From Candidatus Alistipes faecigallinarum (GTDB taxonomy: Bacteria > Bacteroidota > Bacteroidia > Bacteroidales > Rikenellaceae), in NCBI GenBank assembly GCA_019115605.1, contig DXDG01000016.1:1-64000 (forward strand): a stretch of 64,000 nucleotides of DNA. Direction: 5' to 3'. The position numbers were made by a program, and so were the translations under genes. The notes beneath the pieces are model-generated. The model saw only the letters and a list, made by a program, of their open reading frames with translations. It was not told where the DNA came from and searched no databases. This document shows, piece after piece, positions 43,880 through 50,733 of this stretch. Position 1 is the stretch's first letter, and each line of letters starts with the position of its first letter.

Positions 43880-44207
43880 CAATAGATCAAGGAAACAAGA
43901 GATCCGTAACCCAAGGTATCATGAACTCAGGGAAACAAGACGTCAAGGGCTCTTGAGGCCAAGAGATCAAGAATCCATGAATCCAAGATTTCAGCAGGGA
44001 CTGAGCTTCAGATTTCAGGACTTCATGAAGCCCGGGCATCAAGAACTCTTGAGGTCTGGACTTCATGACCTCTGGAGCTCACGAGTCCAAGAGCTCATGA
44101 TTTCGGGATCTTAGGGGTTCTTGACTTCTGGAGATCAAGACGCCAAGACTTCAATTCGTATTGATTTCCTGATATCACTATTTCATGATGGATTGAGTTC
44201 AAGAGTT
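43880..44207. repeat. 41 consecutive degenerate 8-bp units, consensus CAWGANNY
   Basis: From 43880 the sequence divides without any gap into 41 octamers, for example CAAGAGAT, CAAGAATC, CATGAATC, CTGGACTT, CATGACCT, CTGGAGCT, CAAGACTT. By hand count position 1 is C in 36 of 41, position 4 is G in 36 of 41, position 5 is A in 34 and G in 6, and position 8 is mostly T or C. Phase is kept exactly from the first to the last unit. All frames contain stops (TGA in CATGA and CTTGA), so it is not coding. It lies upstream of the DUF3408-HTH operon. Confidence 0.9.
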
Positions 44208-44232
44208 ATTCATCCCGTTTTAGTGCAGTTTT

Positions 44233-44256
44233 GTTCCCGATGTCGGCTTCGGGAAC
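44233..44256. other. Hairpin beside the octamer array
   Basis: GTTCCCGA, loop TGTCGGCT, TCGGGAAC: a perfect 8-bp stem 25 bp past the last octamer. There is no T-run, so a terminator role is unlikely. Confidence 0.7.
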
Positions 44257-44323
44257 GGGTGGTTCGCCTCTTCAGATTGGCCGACGAACAAGCGGAAACG
44301 GGGCGTGATATTCGACCCGTTTT

Positions 44324-44355
44324 GAGTCCCCGGAACATTATATGTTTCGGGACTC
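44324..44355. other. Second hairpin beside the octamer array
   Basis: GAGTCCC-C-GGAACAT pairs with ATGTTTC-GGGACTC around a TAT loop, with one bulged C and one wobble. Together with the hairpin at 44233 it forms a structured block between the array and the IS110 copy. Confidence 0.7.
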
Positions 44356-44511
44356 GGCATCCTAAGTTCATATGCAAATAAAAAGACAAAAAAATGAAGG
44401 CAGACATGAAAATAACAGTTAGCACCATATGAGTTTCAGAGGCTCAAATGGTGAATTACCATCTAATAATAAGCGCGTTATGGGTTATTTGCCGCTCATT
44501 GTCAAATATCG

Positions 44512-45507
44512 CTAGGCCACATACTTTTTAATGTCAACAAACGGGGTCCCTCTCTTAGCGACGGCAAAGACTCGGGCCAGGAGCTTGTTACGGACAATAT
44601 TGATGACTGTCATCCTGCTTTTCCCTTCGTCCAGCCTGCGCTGATAATACGCTCTGATCTCCGTATCGGTATGTATCGCACAAATAGCCGCCAGATGCAA
44701 CAACTTTTTCATCTGTTGGTTGGCAATCTGGCTCACCTGAGTTCTGCCTCGGACACTGGTGCCGGACTGATATTCGAATGGAGCAGTCCCGGAGTAGCAG
44801 GCGAACTTGCGCCAGTTGTCGAAGCGTGTGAAATTACAGGTGTATACGATCAGGTGCGAGGCAACGATGAGCCCGATTCCCTTGATCGTCGTGATCAACT
44901 CAAACGTGGTCCATAACTCTTTGTTGCCGTGCAGGATCTCCCGGATCGATTTTTCCAGGAGCTTGATTTCATGTTTCAACGTGCAAATCATCGTGTCGTA
45001 ACATGAAAACATGTGCGGCAGCTCTTCAGCATGAAAAACGGAACGTATTTCATGCTTACTGACGATGTAGCCAGCCAGATTCCTCGCCATACGCTCCCTT
45101 AGATTCAGCATATGCTGGATATTGAGAATCTCTTTTGCCGGCAGAGTCGTCAGGCGGATCTTGTCCAGAAACCGGAAAGCAAACTCTGCGATCCGTCTGG
45201 AGTCAATCCGGTCGTTCTTGCCTCTGGTAATACCCATGGAACGCTTTATCTCCAATGCAGGTACCATCGCATATAAAACCCGTTTTTCTTCCAGAAACTG
45301 CGCCAGAGAGAGCGAATAAAGCCCGGTGTGCTCAAAACACAACAGAAGATCCGACAAGGCCAGACACGTTTGCCTCTGAACCCATTGTTCCAACTGTTGA
45401 AATCCCAACCGTTCATTCTTAAATTGCTTGTGAACTTTTACGTTCAGGATGAAGACGTCCAAGGTATGTTTTGAGACGTCAATACCTACGAAATCTTTAA
45501 ATTTCAT
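44512..45507 (-). CDS. IS110 family transposase (RNA-guided recombinase)
   Basis: A 331-aa protein. The N-terminal DEDD RuvC-like domain shows Asp9 in VGIDVSKHTLDVF, Glu in CFEHTGLYS (about 60) and the pair KNDRIDSRRIAEFA (about 98-111). The C-terminal Transposase_20 domain has TIKGIGLIVASHLI and the catalytic Ser region CYSGTAPFEYQSGTSVRGRTQVSQIANQQMKKLL. It appears full length and intact. IS110 recombinases use a bridge RNA from the element end to pair donor and target DNA. A matching structured region lies directly upstream. Confidence 0.92.
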   Translation of the reverse strand: MKFKDFVGIDVSKHTLDVFILNVKVHKQFKNERLGFQQLEQWVQRQTCLALSDLLLCFEHTGLYSLSLAQFLEEKRVLYAMVPALEIKRSMGITRGKNDRIDSRRIAEFAFRFLDKIRLTTLPAKEILNIQHMLNLRERMARNLAGYIVSKHEIRSVFHAEELPHMFSCYDTMICTLKHEIKLLEKSIREILHGNKELWTTFELITTIKGIGLIVASHLIVYTCNFTRFDNWRKFACYSGTAPFEYQSGTSVRGRTQVSQIANQQMKKLLHLAAICAIHTDTEIRAYYQRRLDEGKSRMTVINIVRNKLLARVFAVAKRGTPFVDIKKYVA

Positions 45508-45533
45508 AACAGTTAAAGATTTAATTAATAACA

Positions 45534-45679
45534 GGTTGCTCGCTACAGAAGCCGTTAAAAGACCCGAAGTCTAAAATCCTAACAGATACCTGGCAACCGG
45601 AAAAGCGACTGGCGGGGACAAATGCTAGTCGAAGGTCTGAAAACCTGGCAAGTTGTTAGGTTCACCCCGCAGTCGCTTT
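45534..45679 (-). ncRNA. Candidate IS110 bridge RNA
   Basis: Read on the minus strand, two stem-loops follow each other just before the transposase start. The first (45679-45602) has arms AAAGCGACTG-CGGGG and CCCCG-C-CAGTCGCTTT around a large loop. The second (45598-45534) has arms GGTTGC and GCAACC and an internal AGAC/GTCT hairpin. This is the two-loop layout of bridge RNAs, whose loops pair with target and donor. The location upstream of the recombinase fits the IS110 subgroup. Confidence 0.7.
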
Positions 45680-45747
45680 ATAAAAATATCAAATGAGGAA
45701 GTCTGATCCAAGTTGGAACAAACCACATTTGCGTTATGCAAATTAAC

Positions 45748-45803
45748 GGCAAGCTGTGTTTTCCGTTACGCGAAATAGATTTCGTAACAGAAAACAGCTT
45801 GCC
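45748..45803. other. Large hairpin downstream of the IS110 left end
   Basis: GGCAAGCTGTGTTTTCCGTTACG (45748-45770) pairs with the complement in TTCGTAACAGAAAACAGCTTGCC (45781-45803), with two or three mismatches or bulges and a 10-nt loop. It lies in the 700-bp gene-free gap between IS110 and the DprA-like gene. It could be a terminator, a MITE-like remnant or an RNA element. Apart from this hairpin I see nothing in the rest of the gap (45,804-46,213). Confidence 0.6.
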
Positions 45804-46213
45804 CGCAAGGGGGTGGAAAACTCCTCCGAAGTCGTCGTTTTTTACCGGGGCCACCGTGGCCCGACCCGGATTTGGCCGGCGAAGGATTTTCGAGATCCCT
45901 TCGCCAGAAAACAGGGAAGATCCGGCCATTTTGGCGTGGAAAAGTGGCGGTTTATCGCTCCAATCAGGCACCGAAACAGCTCGTTTTCGACCGATTTTCG
46001 GCGGTTGAAGATGCAAAATTTCGGACAGATTTTACGAATTTTGACGTGCTTTTAAGCCCTCAATTCATCCAATTGAGAGCCTCTAATCGACATTTTGCGT
46101 CATAAAAAGCAGTGGAATTTTGTCCTCTTTCAGCGTCCAATCTGCGGAATTTCGGTCATTCAGAGCCGGTTTTGAAGTGGTTTCAGTACCAATTTTCCCG
46201 TGAAACGGGACGT

Positions 46214-46711
46214 TTATTGCGGGAAACAACGCACCGGTTTACGGCCTAACTCCAGCCCGCAGAGGACATCGAGCGAGCTGGGGCGGCCGTCCGTGCGGAG
46301 GGCGTAGACGCTCTCTTCGGCCATTGTGGCGACGGTATAGTTGCGGGTCTGGGCGGTCTGCCAACCGGTCCGGCGGGCGTTACGAACGGCAAAGATCAGA
46401 ATGCGCTGCTCGGCCAGGGCCTCTTCGACGGCGGGAGGGTAGCGGCGGTAGAGGGCGCGCCCCAGGGCCCAGATCACCGGATGGCGGGCTTGCAACAGAA
46501 GTTCAAAGACGGATTTTTCGAGCGGCGATTGGAAGCCGCTGATTACGACGCGGTCGGTTGCGCAACACGCCTCGGCCCAGCGGAGGACCTGCTCCTCGAC
46601 GGCCGGCGAGACGACGCGCGAGGCAAAGAAGGCGACCTTCCGACGGTCAAGTAGGGCGAGATTGCCCGTGTAATCGTAATCGAAAGCCATAAAAAACGTG
46701 GGTTGCCGCAT
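46214..46711 (-). CDS. DprA-like SLOG-domain protein
   Basis: A 165-aa protein made almost entirely of one Rossmann-like domain. Segments match the DprA/Smf fold: FFASRVVSP near the N-terminus, VVISGFQSPLEKSVFELLL, HPVIWALGRALYRRYPP, RILIFAVRN and TARNY-like QTRNYTVATMA. True DprA (about 360 aa) loads RecA on single-stranded DNA; this short form lacks the SAM and WH domains. Short SLOG proteins bind nucleotides or nucleic acids in several conflict systems. It is divergent from the WYL-HAD operon with a 775-bp gap. The role is unknown. Confidence 0.7.
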   Translation of the reverse strand: MRQPTFFMAFDYDYTGNLALLDRRKVAFFASRVVSPAVEEQVLRWAEACCATDRVVISGFQSPLEKSVFELLLQARHPVIWALGRALYRRYPPAVEEALAEQRILIFAVRNARRTGWQTAQTRNYTVATMAEESVYALRTDGRPSSLDVLCGLELGRKPVRCFPQ

Positions 46712-47429
46712 TGACTTACCCCGTACTCAGGCCTTCGCTGCCCCACACCGAAATAAGCAACACGGACAGCCCACGCGAAACGCGTATCATGCACATAGCA
46801 AGCCAAAGGCCTGCGGGCACAATACATGCGTCCACGAGGCGTCCCGTTACATCCCTTCCGGTGTGTCAAGTTTGCGAAGTTTGAGTACGGAAGAAAACGT
46901 AATTAAACGTTCGTAGTATGTTAGTCCCGCGGATCGGCACAGAACCATCTACAAAAATAGGAAATTAAATCGGAAAACCGCCAACGGCCGCTGATTTTTG
47001 CGGCAAAACTCCATCCGATAGCACAATGCTACAATAGGGAAAATCTAATATCTAAGGCTCCAACCTCCTCTCCTGTTAAGCATACAACGGATAACGAGGA
47101 TTCCCCCCATGTTTGTCAGTCTTCCGATTGTTGTCTGGGATCTTCGGGATTGGACGCCCGAACGCCGTAACAAATTTGAGCGAGAAGCTCAGAACACAAG
47201 CTACCTTTGCTTTTCAACGGTTTATGCAACTCCATCACAAAACCGATTCTCCCGTAAAAAGGCATGACCCGGCTGCAGATTGTTCGCAAACGAATATCGG
47301 GTCATATCTTATTGTATTCAATATCTTCTTTTATGCTCTACTCAAGCAAAGTTCAATAGCCAATCTGCCTGAATCCGGAGCACGCGCTCTTTATTTGAAA
47401 AAATGGCACACAATGGAAAAATTCCGACT
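46712..47429. other. Intergenic region between the DprA-like and WYL-HAD genes
   Basis: No supported gene. It contains an inverted repeat AACGT-AATTA-AACGTT (about 46898-46913) and a nested hairpin ATGACCCG...CGGGTCAT enclosing TTCG-CAAA-CGAA (47264-47305). The small ORFs here (46543-46869 minus, 47113-47439 plus) have low-complexity, non-conserved sequence and are left out. Confidence 0.5.
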
Positions 47430-47466
47430 ATGTGCATGATTTAAGCACATGCTCTTACTACCTTTG
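47430..47466 (+). promoter_or_regulatory. Promoter and palindromic operator of the WYL-HAD operon
   Basis: TACCTTTG (47459-47466) is a good -7 box, 19 bp before the chosen start codon. Directly upstream is ATGTGC-N9-GCACAT (47430-47450), overlapped by GCATG...CATGC. The palindrome covers the -33 region, where a WYL repressor could act on its own operon. Confidence 0.6.
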
Positions 47467-47485
47467 TATCAGAAAAACAAACACC

Positions 47486-48898
47486 ATGGCATCCAATCTC
47501 TTTAAAAGGTACATCTGGCTGGCCGACACGATCCATCGCTACGGGCCGATTACGCTGGCCGAGATCCGTGCCCGCTGGCAGCGCAGCGCGCTCTACGACG
47601 GCCGTCCGCTGGCACGGCGGACCTTCCATACCCACCGCGACGCGGTCGAGGAACTGTTCGATATCTCGATCGTCTGCGACGAACGCACCAACCGTTACTC
47701 TGTTGCCAACAGCGAGGATCTCAACTCGCACAACATCACAAACTGGTTGCTCGATAGTTTTGCCGTCGGGCAGTCGCTGCGCGAGGCCCGCACGCTGCAT
47801 AACCGCGTGCTGGTCGAGGAGGTTCCCTCGGCCCGGGGGCATCTTCCCGAACTGCTCGACGCCATGCGCGAGAACCGGCAGGTGGTCGTTACCTATCAGC
47901 CCTTCACGGGGGACGAGGCCTTCGACCTCCGTCTTCAGCCGCTTTTCGTCAAGCTCCGCGACCGGCGCTGGTACCTCTACGCCGACAAGCCCGACAATGC
48001 GAAGATCAAGCTCTATGCGCTGGACCGCATGGTGAAGATCCGCGTGACCGACGATCGCTTTACGCCGCCCGAGGAGCTGGATCCGGCCGGCTACCTGGCC
48101 GGGGCCTTCGGCGTGGCGGTCTATGACGATATCCGCCCCTGCACGATCCGGGTCCGGGTCGCGGGCGACGGCGTCAAGTATCTCCGCACGCTGCCCCTCC
48201 ACGCCTCGCAGCAGGAGGTCGAGACGCATGACGACTATGCCATTTTCGAATTTCACGTGGCACCGACGCCGGAGTTTTACCAGGCCATGTTAAACTGCCA
48301 CGGCAATTTCGAGGTGCTCTCGCCGGACAATGTACGGAAGGAGATACGGCGCATTATCGGGGACCTCGAAGCTCTCTACGATTACAACGTCCAGAAAGTG
48401 ATCTTTCTCGATTTCGACGGTGTGATGAATACCGAGCGTTACATTGCCGAACGGCGCAGGAACGGGCTTCCGGTTTCAGACCGTTACGGTTATCTGTTCG
48501 ACCCTGAGGCCGTGGACAACCTGCGGCGGATCATCGATGCAACCGGTGCCGCAGTGGTCATCTCCTCGTCATGGCGACTGGAGGGCGAAGAGCGAATGGA
48601 AGCCATGTGGCATGAGCGGACTCTGCCGGGGAAGTTGATTGGCGAGACCGGTCAATCGCAGTATGCCAACTTCGCGATGTCCGCCGGAGAGACGGCCGGA
48701 GCCGCCAAGGGAGAGGAGATTCGCAGTTGGCTGAAAGGGCACGCTCCGCAGCCATACAGCTATGTAATTCTTGACGATGAGGCGGATATTCGACCGGAAC
48801 AGCTGCCGCACTTCATTCAAACCGATCCCCGCATCGGCATTACCCGCGCGGATGCTGAACGAGCCATCTTGATTCTAAACGGCAATGACCATGACTGA
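47486..48898 (+). CDS. WYL-domain regulator fused to a HAD phosphatase-like domain
   Basis: A 470-aa protein. The start MASNLFKRYIWLAD (47486) is chosen because the promoter lies between it and the upstream Met. Residues about 1-75 form a winged HTH (GPITLAEIRARW...RRTFHTHRDAVEELF). The WYL domain (about 105-290) contains RQVVVTYQPF and the eponymous DRRWYLYADK. The C-terminus (about 305-470) is a HAD domain of the type found in RNA-repair proteins: nucleophile motif VIFLDFDGVMNTERY, motif II VVISSSWRL and motif IV VILDDEADI. WYL domains bind ligands or nucleic acids and regulate defence genes. Fusion to a HAD suggests that a phosphate-bearing end or nucleotide is sensed or processed. The next gene overlaps it by 8-14 nt. 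Confidence 0.85.
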   Translation: MASNLFKRYIWLADTIHRYGPITLAEIRARWQRSALYDGRPLARRTFHTHRDAVEELFDISIVCDERTNRYSVANSEDLNSHNITNWLLDSFAVGQSLREARTLHNRVLVEEVPSARGHLPELLDAMRENRQVVVTYQPFTGDEAFDLRLQPLFVKLRDRRWYLYADKPDNAKIKLYALDRMVKIRVTDDRFTPPEELDPAGYLAGAFGVAVYDDIRPCTIRVRVAGDGVKYLRTLPLHASQQEVETHDDYAIFEFHVAPTPEFYQAMLNCHGNFEVLSPDNVRKEIRRIIGDLEALYDYNVQKVIFLDFDGVMNTERYIAERRRNGLPVSDRYGYLFDPEAVDNLRRIIDATGAAVVISSSWRLEGEERMEAMWHERTLPGKLIGETGQSQYANFAMSAGETAGAAKGEEIRSWLKGHAPQPYSYVILDDEADIRPEQLPHFIQTDPRIGITRADAERAILILNGNDHD

Positions 48899-49640
48899 CA
48901 AGAAAAAACAATACGCTCAAAAAACAACGACTTCATTTCGGACGTTCAGCCAGCGGGCCGATGCTCCGAAAACAGCAGAGACCATCATCCCGATTGACAT
49001 TGTCGACCGACAGGGTCGCAACTACACGCTGCGGAATGCCGAGGGCTTGCAACTCCGGATCAACGAATCACTGGTCGTAGACAACGGGCTGCATATGGAT
49101 GCGCAAGCAGGGAAACTGCTCGTCCCCGAATCACTCGTCCGGGGCTGGTTTGAACCGATCCACCGAGAGCAACAGAAGCGGGAAGAGCAACGGCTCCAGG
49201 ATCTCTTTGCCGCATCGGTGCCGCTCGTCTGGCACCACCGTGAACGGATTCTTGCCGACCCGCAAATCTTCGGAGCCCGCACGCCGATGCGCATCCGCAT
49301 GGCCTATGTTTCGATGCAGGATTCGGGACCCTATCCACTGGGCGTGGTGGTCCAGGCATGGACCGAATACGAGGAGTGCTATACGCGCGTATGCCCGAAA
49401 TGCGGCGGACAGATGCTGATTTATTCCTTCTCCGGATCGCCGTTAAGCGGCCGCAGCAGCCATTCGGCCACATGCACCGCATGCGGCTACCAACAACACC
49501 ACGTCGACGAAGGCAGTTTCGGCCGCCTTGCCTCACCGATCATGCGTATCGCCAGCCAGTATCGAGATCTGCCGAAGGATGATGCACTGTCGCTCGAAGA
49601 GGCCATGGCACTTCTAAACAAAAGAAAATCTCTAAGATAA
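48885..49640 (+). CDS. Cys4 zinc-ribbon protein of the WYL-HAD operon
   Basis: A 251-aa protein with no family I recognise. Residues about 33-85 are beta-rich (IDIVDRQGRNYTLRNAEG). A charged helix (about 88-115) follows. Two CxxC pairs, CPKCGGQ and CTACGY (about 168 and 196), form a zinc ribbon. The C-terminal part is helical. The start overlaps the WYL-HAD stop (ATGACCATGACTGA), with ATG at 48885 or 48891, so the two are translationally coupled. It may bind nucleic acid through the ribbon. Confidence 0.7.
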   Translation: MTMTDKKKQYAQKTTTSFRTFSQRADAPKTAETIIPIDIVDRQGRNYTLRNAEGLQLRINESLVVDNGLHMDAQAGKLLVPESLVRGWFEPIHREQQKREEQRLQDLFAASVPLVWHHRERILADPQIFGARTPMRIRMAYVSMQDSGPYPLGVVVQAWTEYEECYTRVCPKCGGQMLIYSFSGSPLSGRSSHSATCTACGYQQHHVDEGSFGRLASPIMRIASQYRDLPKDDALSLEEAMALLNKRKSLR

Positions 49641-49665
49641 TTGTATCTTTATAAAAAAGATTCTT

Positions 49666-50733
49666 ATGAAAAGCAAAGTAGACGACCGTAAATCTCCCAT
49701 TCAGAAAGAGATAGAAGTTCAGATCCTAAATATTCTGAGGAATCGAATTACATGTAGCGGAATGAAGAATCGAATCATCTTCACTGATTATATCGATTTT
49801 TTAGTCGACAGCCAGACCAAAAAACTATCCATGGCTATTCATGAAAAAAAGTTTTATTACGAAGGGAAGACTGTAAAAACGAAATACGGTTATGAAATGA
49901 ACCCAGTCTGCCAAAACATGCAGACAGATTATGCCTCATTCGAGGCCTGGGCTCTCTGTCTCAAATATTGGCTTTCGGACCAGATTGAAACGGTCTGTCT
50001 AAGATGGGATGAGCCGCAGCACATCGATGTGGTCCGGCAACGTCACTACAACCGGTTCCTCTATCGGGTTCTCAAAATGCAGGAACACTTCGAATGGTTC
50101 AGCATTGAAGCAGAAAATACTCCGGCAGTACGGAACTTCCAGACTGAACTTGAAAGCGGCAACCTGTACCTCAATATTCCCCGCAACGAGGCATCAACAC
50201 CACAAAAGGAGTCATCTGAAGCAACCATCGAAAGAAGTTTCATCTCCCGAAAAGAGTTGTTCAAGGGTGTGGATTTCGACGCATGCGGCAATCAATTGCC
50301 GGTAGGGGTTTTCAGGGATTCGGTTTCCAACACAAATGCTCTGTTTACCGGAGGAAAAAGTGCCATTGACTTGTGGGCAATCCGTTCCGATGAATTGTGG
50401 ATCTTTGAATTGAAATACCGAAATAAAAAAATCGGCATTCTGACCGAATTGCTTTTTTATCTGTGGCTCATGGAGGATCTTTGTCTGAATCATACAATCC
50501 ATTACGGCCCGCACACTGACAAGACAACCATGCCCCGAAACTTCGACAAATTCTATGACAGGACAAACGGCGACATTGCGGCTATCCACGGAGTCCTGCT
50601 GATTGATGAATTGCATCCGGCCATTTCTCCGGATCTTCTTGCTTTTATCAATCGTGAAGACAGGAATAAACGGAGTACGATCCACGCCCAATATTACAAA
50701 TGCCAATCCGACAAAAAGATCATATTGCTATGA
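49666..50733 (+). CDS. PD-(D/E)XK nuclease-like protein
   Basis: A 355-aa protein. The C-terminal half contains a restriction-endonuclease-like core: Asp235 in SAIDLWAI, then Glu248-x-Lys250 in LWIFELKY, followed by helix ILTELLFYLWLMED with Glu261. That is the D...ExK...E/Q arrangement of the PD-(D/E)XK superfamily. The N-terminal 190 residues are unlike anything I know. Base use is more AT-rich than its neighbours, which suggests recent acquisition. It starts 25 nt after the Cys4 gene and its stop overlaps the start of the metallo-hydrolase gene (ATGA). Confidence 0.7.
   Translation: MKSKVDDRKSPIQKEIEVQILNILRNRITCSGMKNRIIFTDYIDFLVDSQTKKLSMAIHEKKFYYEGKTVKTKYGYEMNPVCQNMQTDYASFEAWALCLKYWLSDQIETVCLRWDEPQHIDVVRQRHYNRFLYRVLKMQEHFEWFSIEAENTPAVRNFQTELESGNLYLNIPRNEASTPQKESSEATIERSFISRKELFKGVDFDACGNQLPVGVFRDSVSNTNALFTGGKSAIDLWAIRSDELWIFELKYRNKKIGILTELLFYLWLMEDLCLNHTIHYGPHTDKTTMPRNFDKFYDRTNGDIAAIHGVLLIDELHPAISPDLLAFINREDRNKRSTIHAQYYKCQSDKKIILL

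Larger units (their letters stand above)
39183..44480. mobile_element. Left part of an integrative element next to tRNA-Phe
   Basis: Behind tRNA-Phe lie a tyrosine integrase, a HipBST toxin-antitoxin operon, two small HTH proteins and a DUF3408 protein, all typical cargo or core genes of Bacteroidetes integrative and mobilizable elements. No relaxase, ParA or conjugation gene is seen. The right border is unknown: I found no copy of the tRNA-Phe 3' end up to 64,000. The accessory genes beyond the IS110 copy may belong to the same island. Confidence 0.55.
44480..45690 (-). mobile_element. IS110 family insertion sequence
   Basis: It consists of a transposase gene (44512-45507) and a structured non-coding left end upstream of it (to about 45690). 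IS110 elements have no long terminal inverted repeats, so the exact borders cannot be read here and the coordinates are approximate. Confidence 0.65.

Noticed and set aside
43880-44207. CRISPR-like array
   Set aside because: Units are 8 bp with no spacers and no cas genes nearby; the pattern is a continuous short-period array.
44121-44381. 86-aa ORF at the end of the octamer array
   Set aside because: It crosses both the array and a hairpin and shows no protein features.
46543-46869. 108-aa ORF overlapping the DprA-like gene
   Set aside because: Same strand but another frame; Arg/Cys-rich shadow sequence.
47113-47439. 108-aa ORF on the plus strand before the WYL gene
   Set aside because: It contains a strong hairpin, ends in the WYL promoter region and has no protein-like pattern that I recognise.
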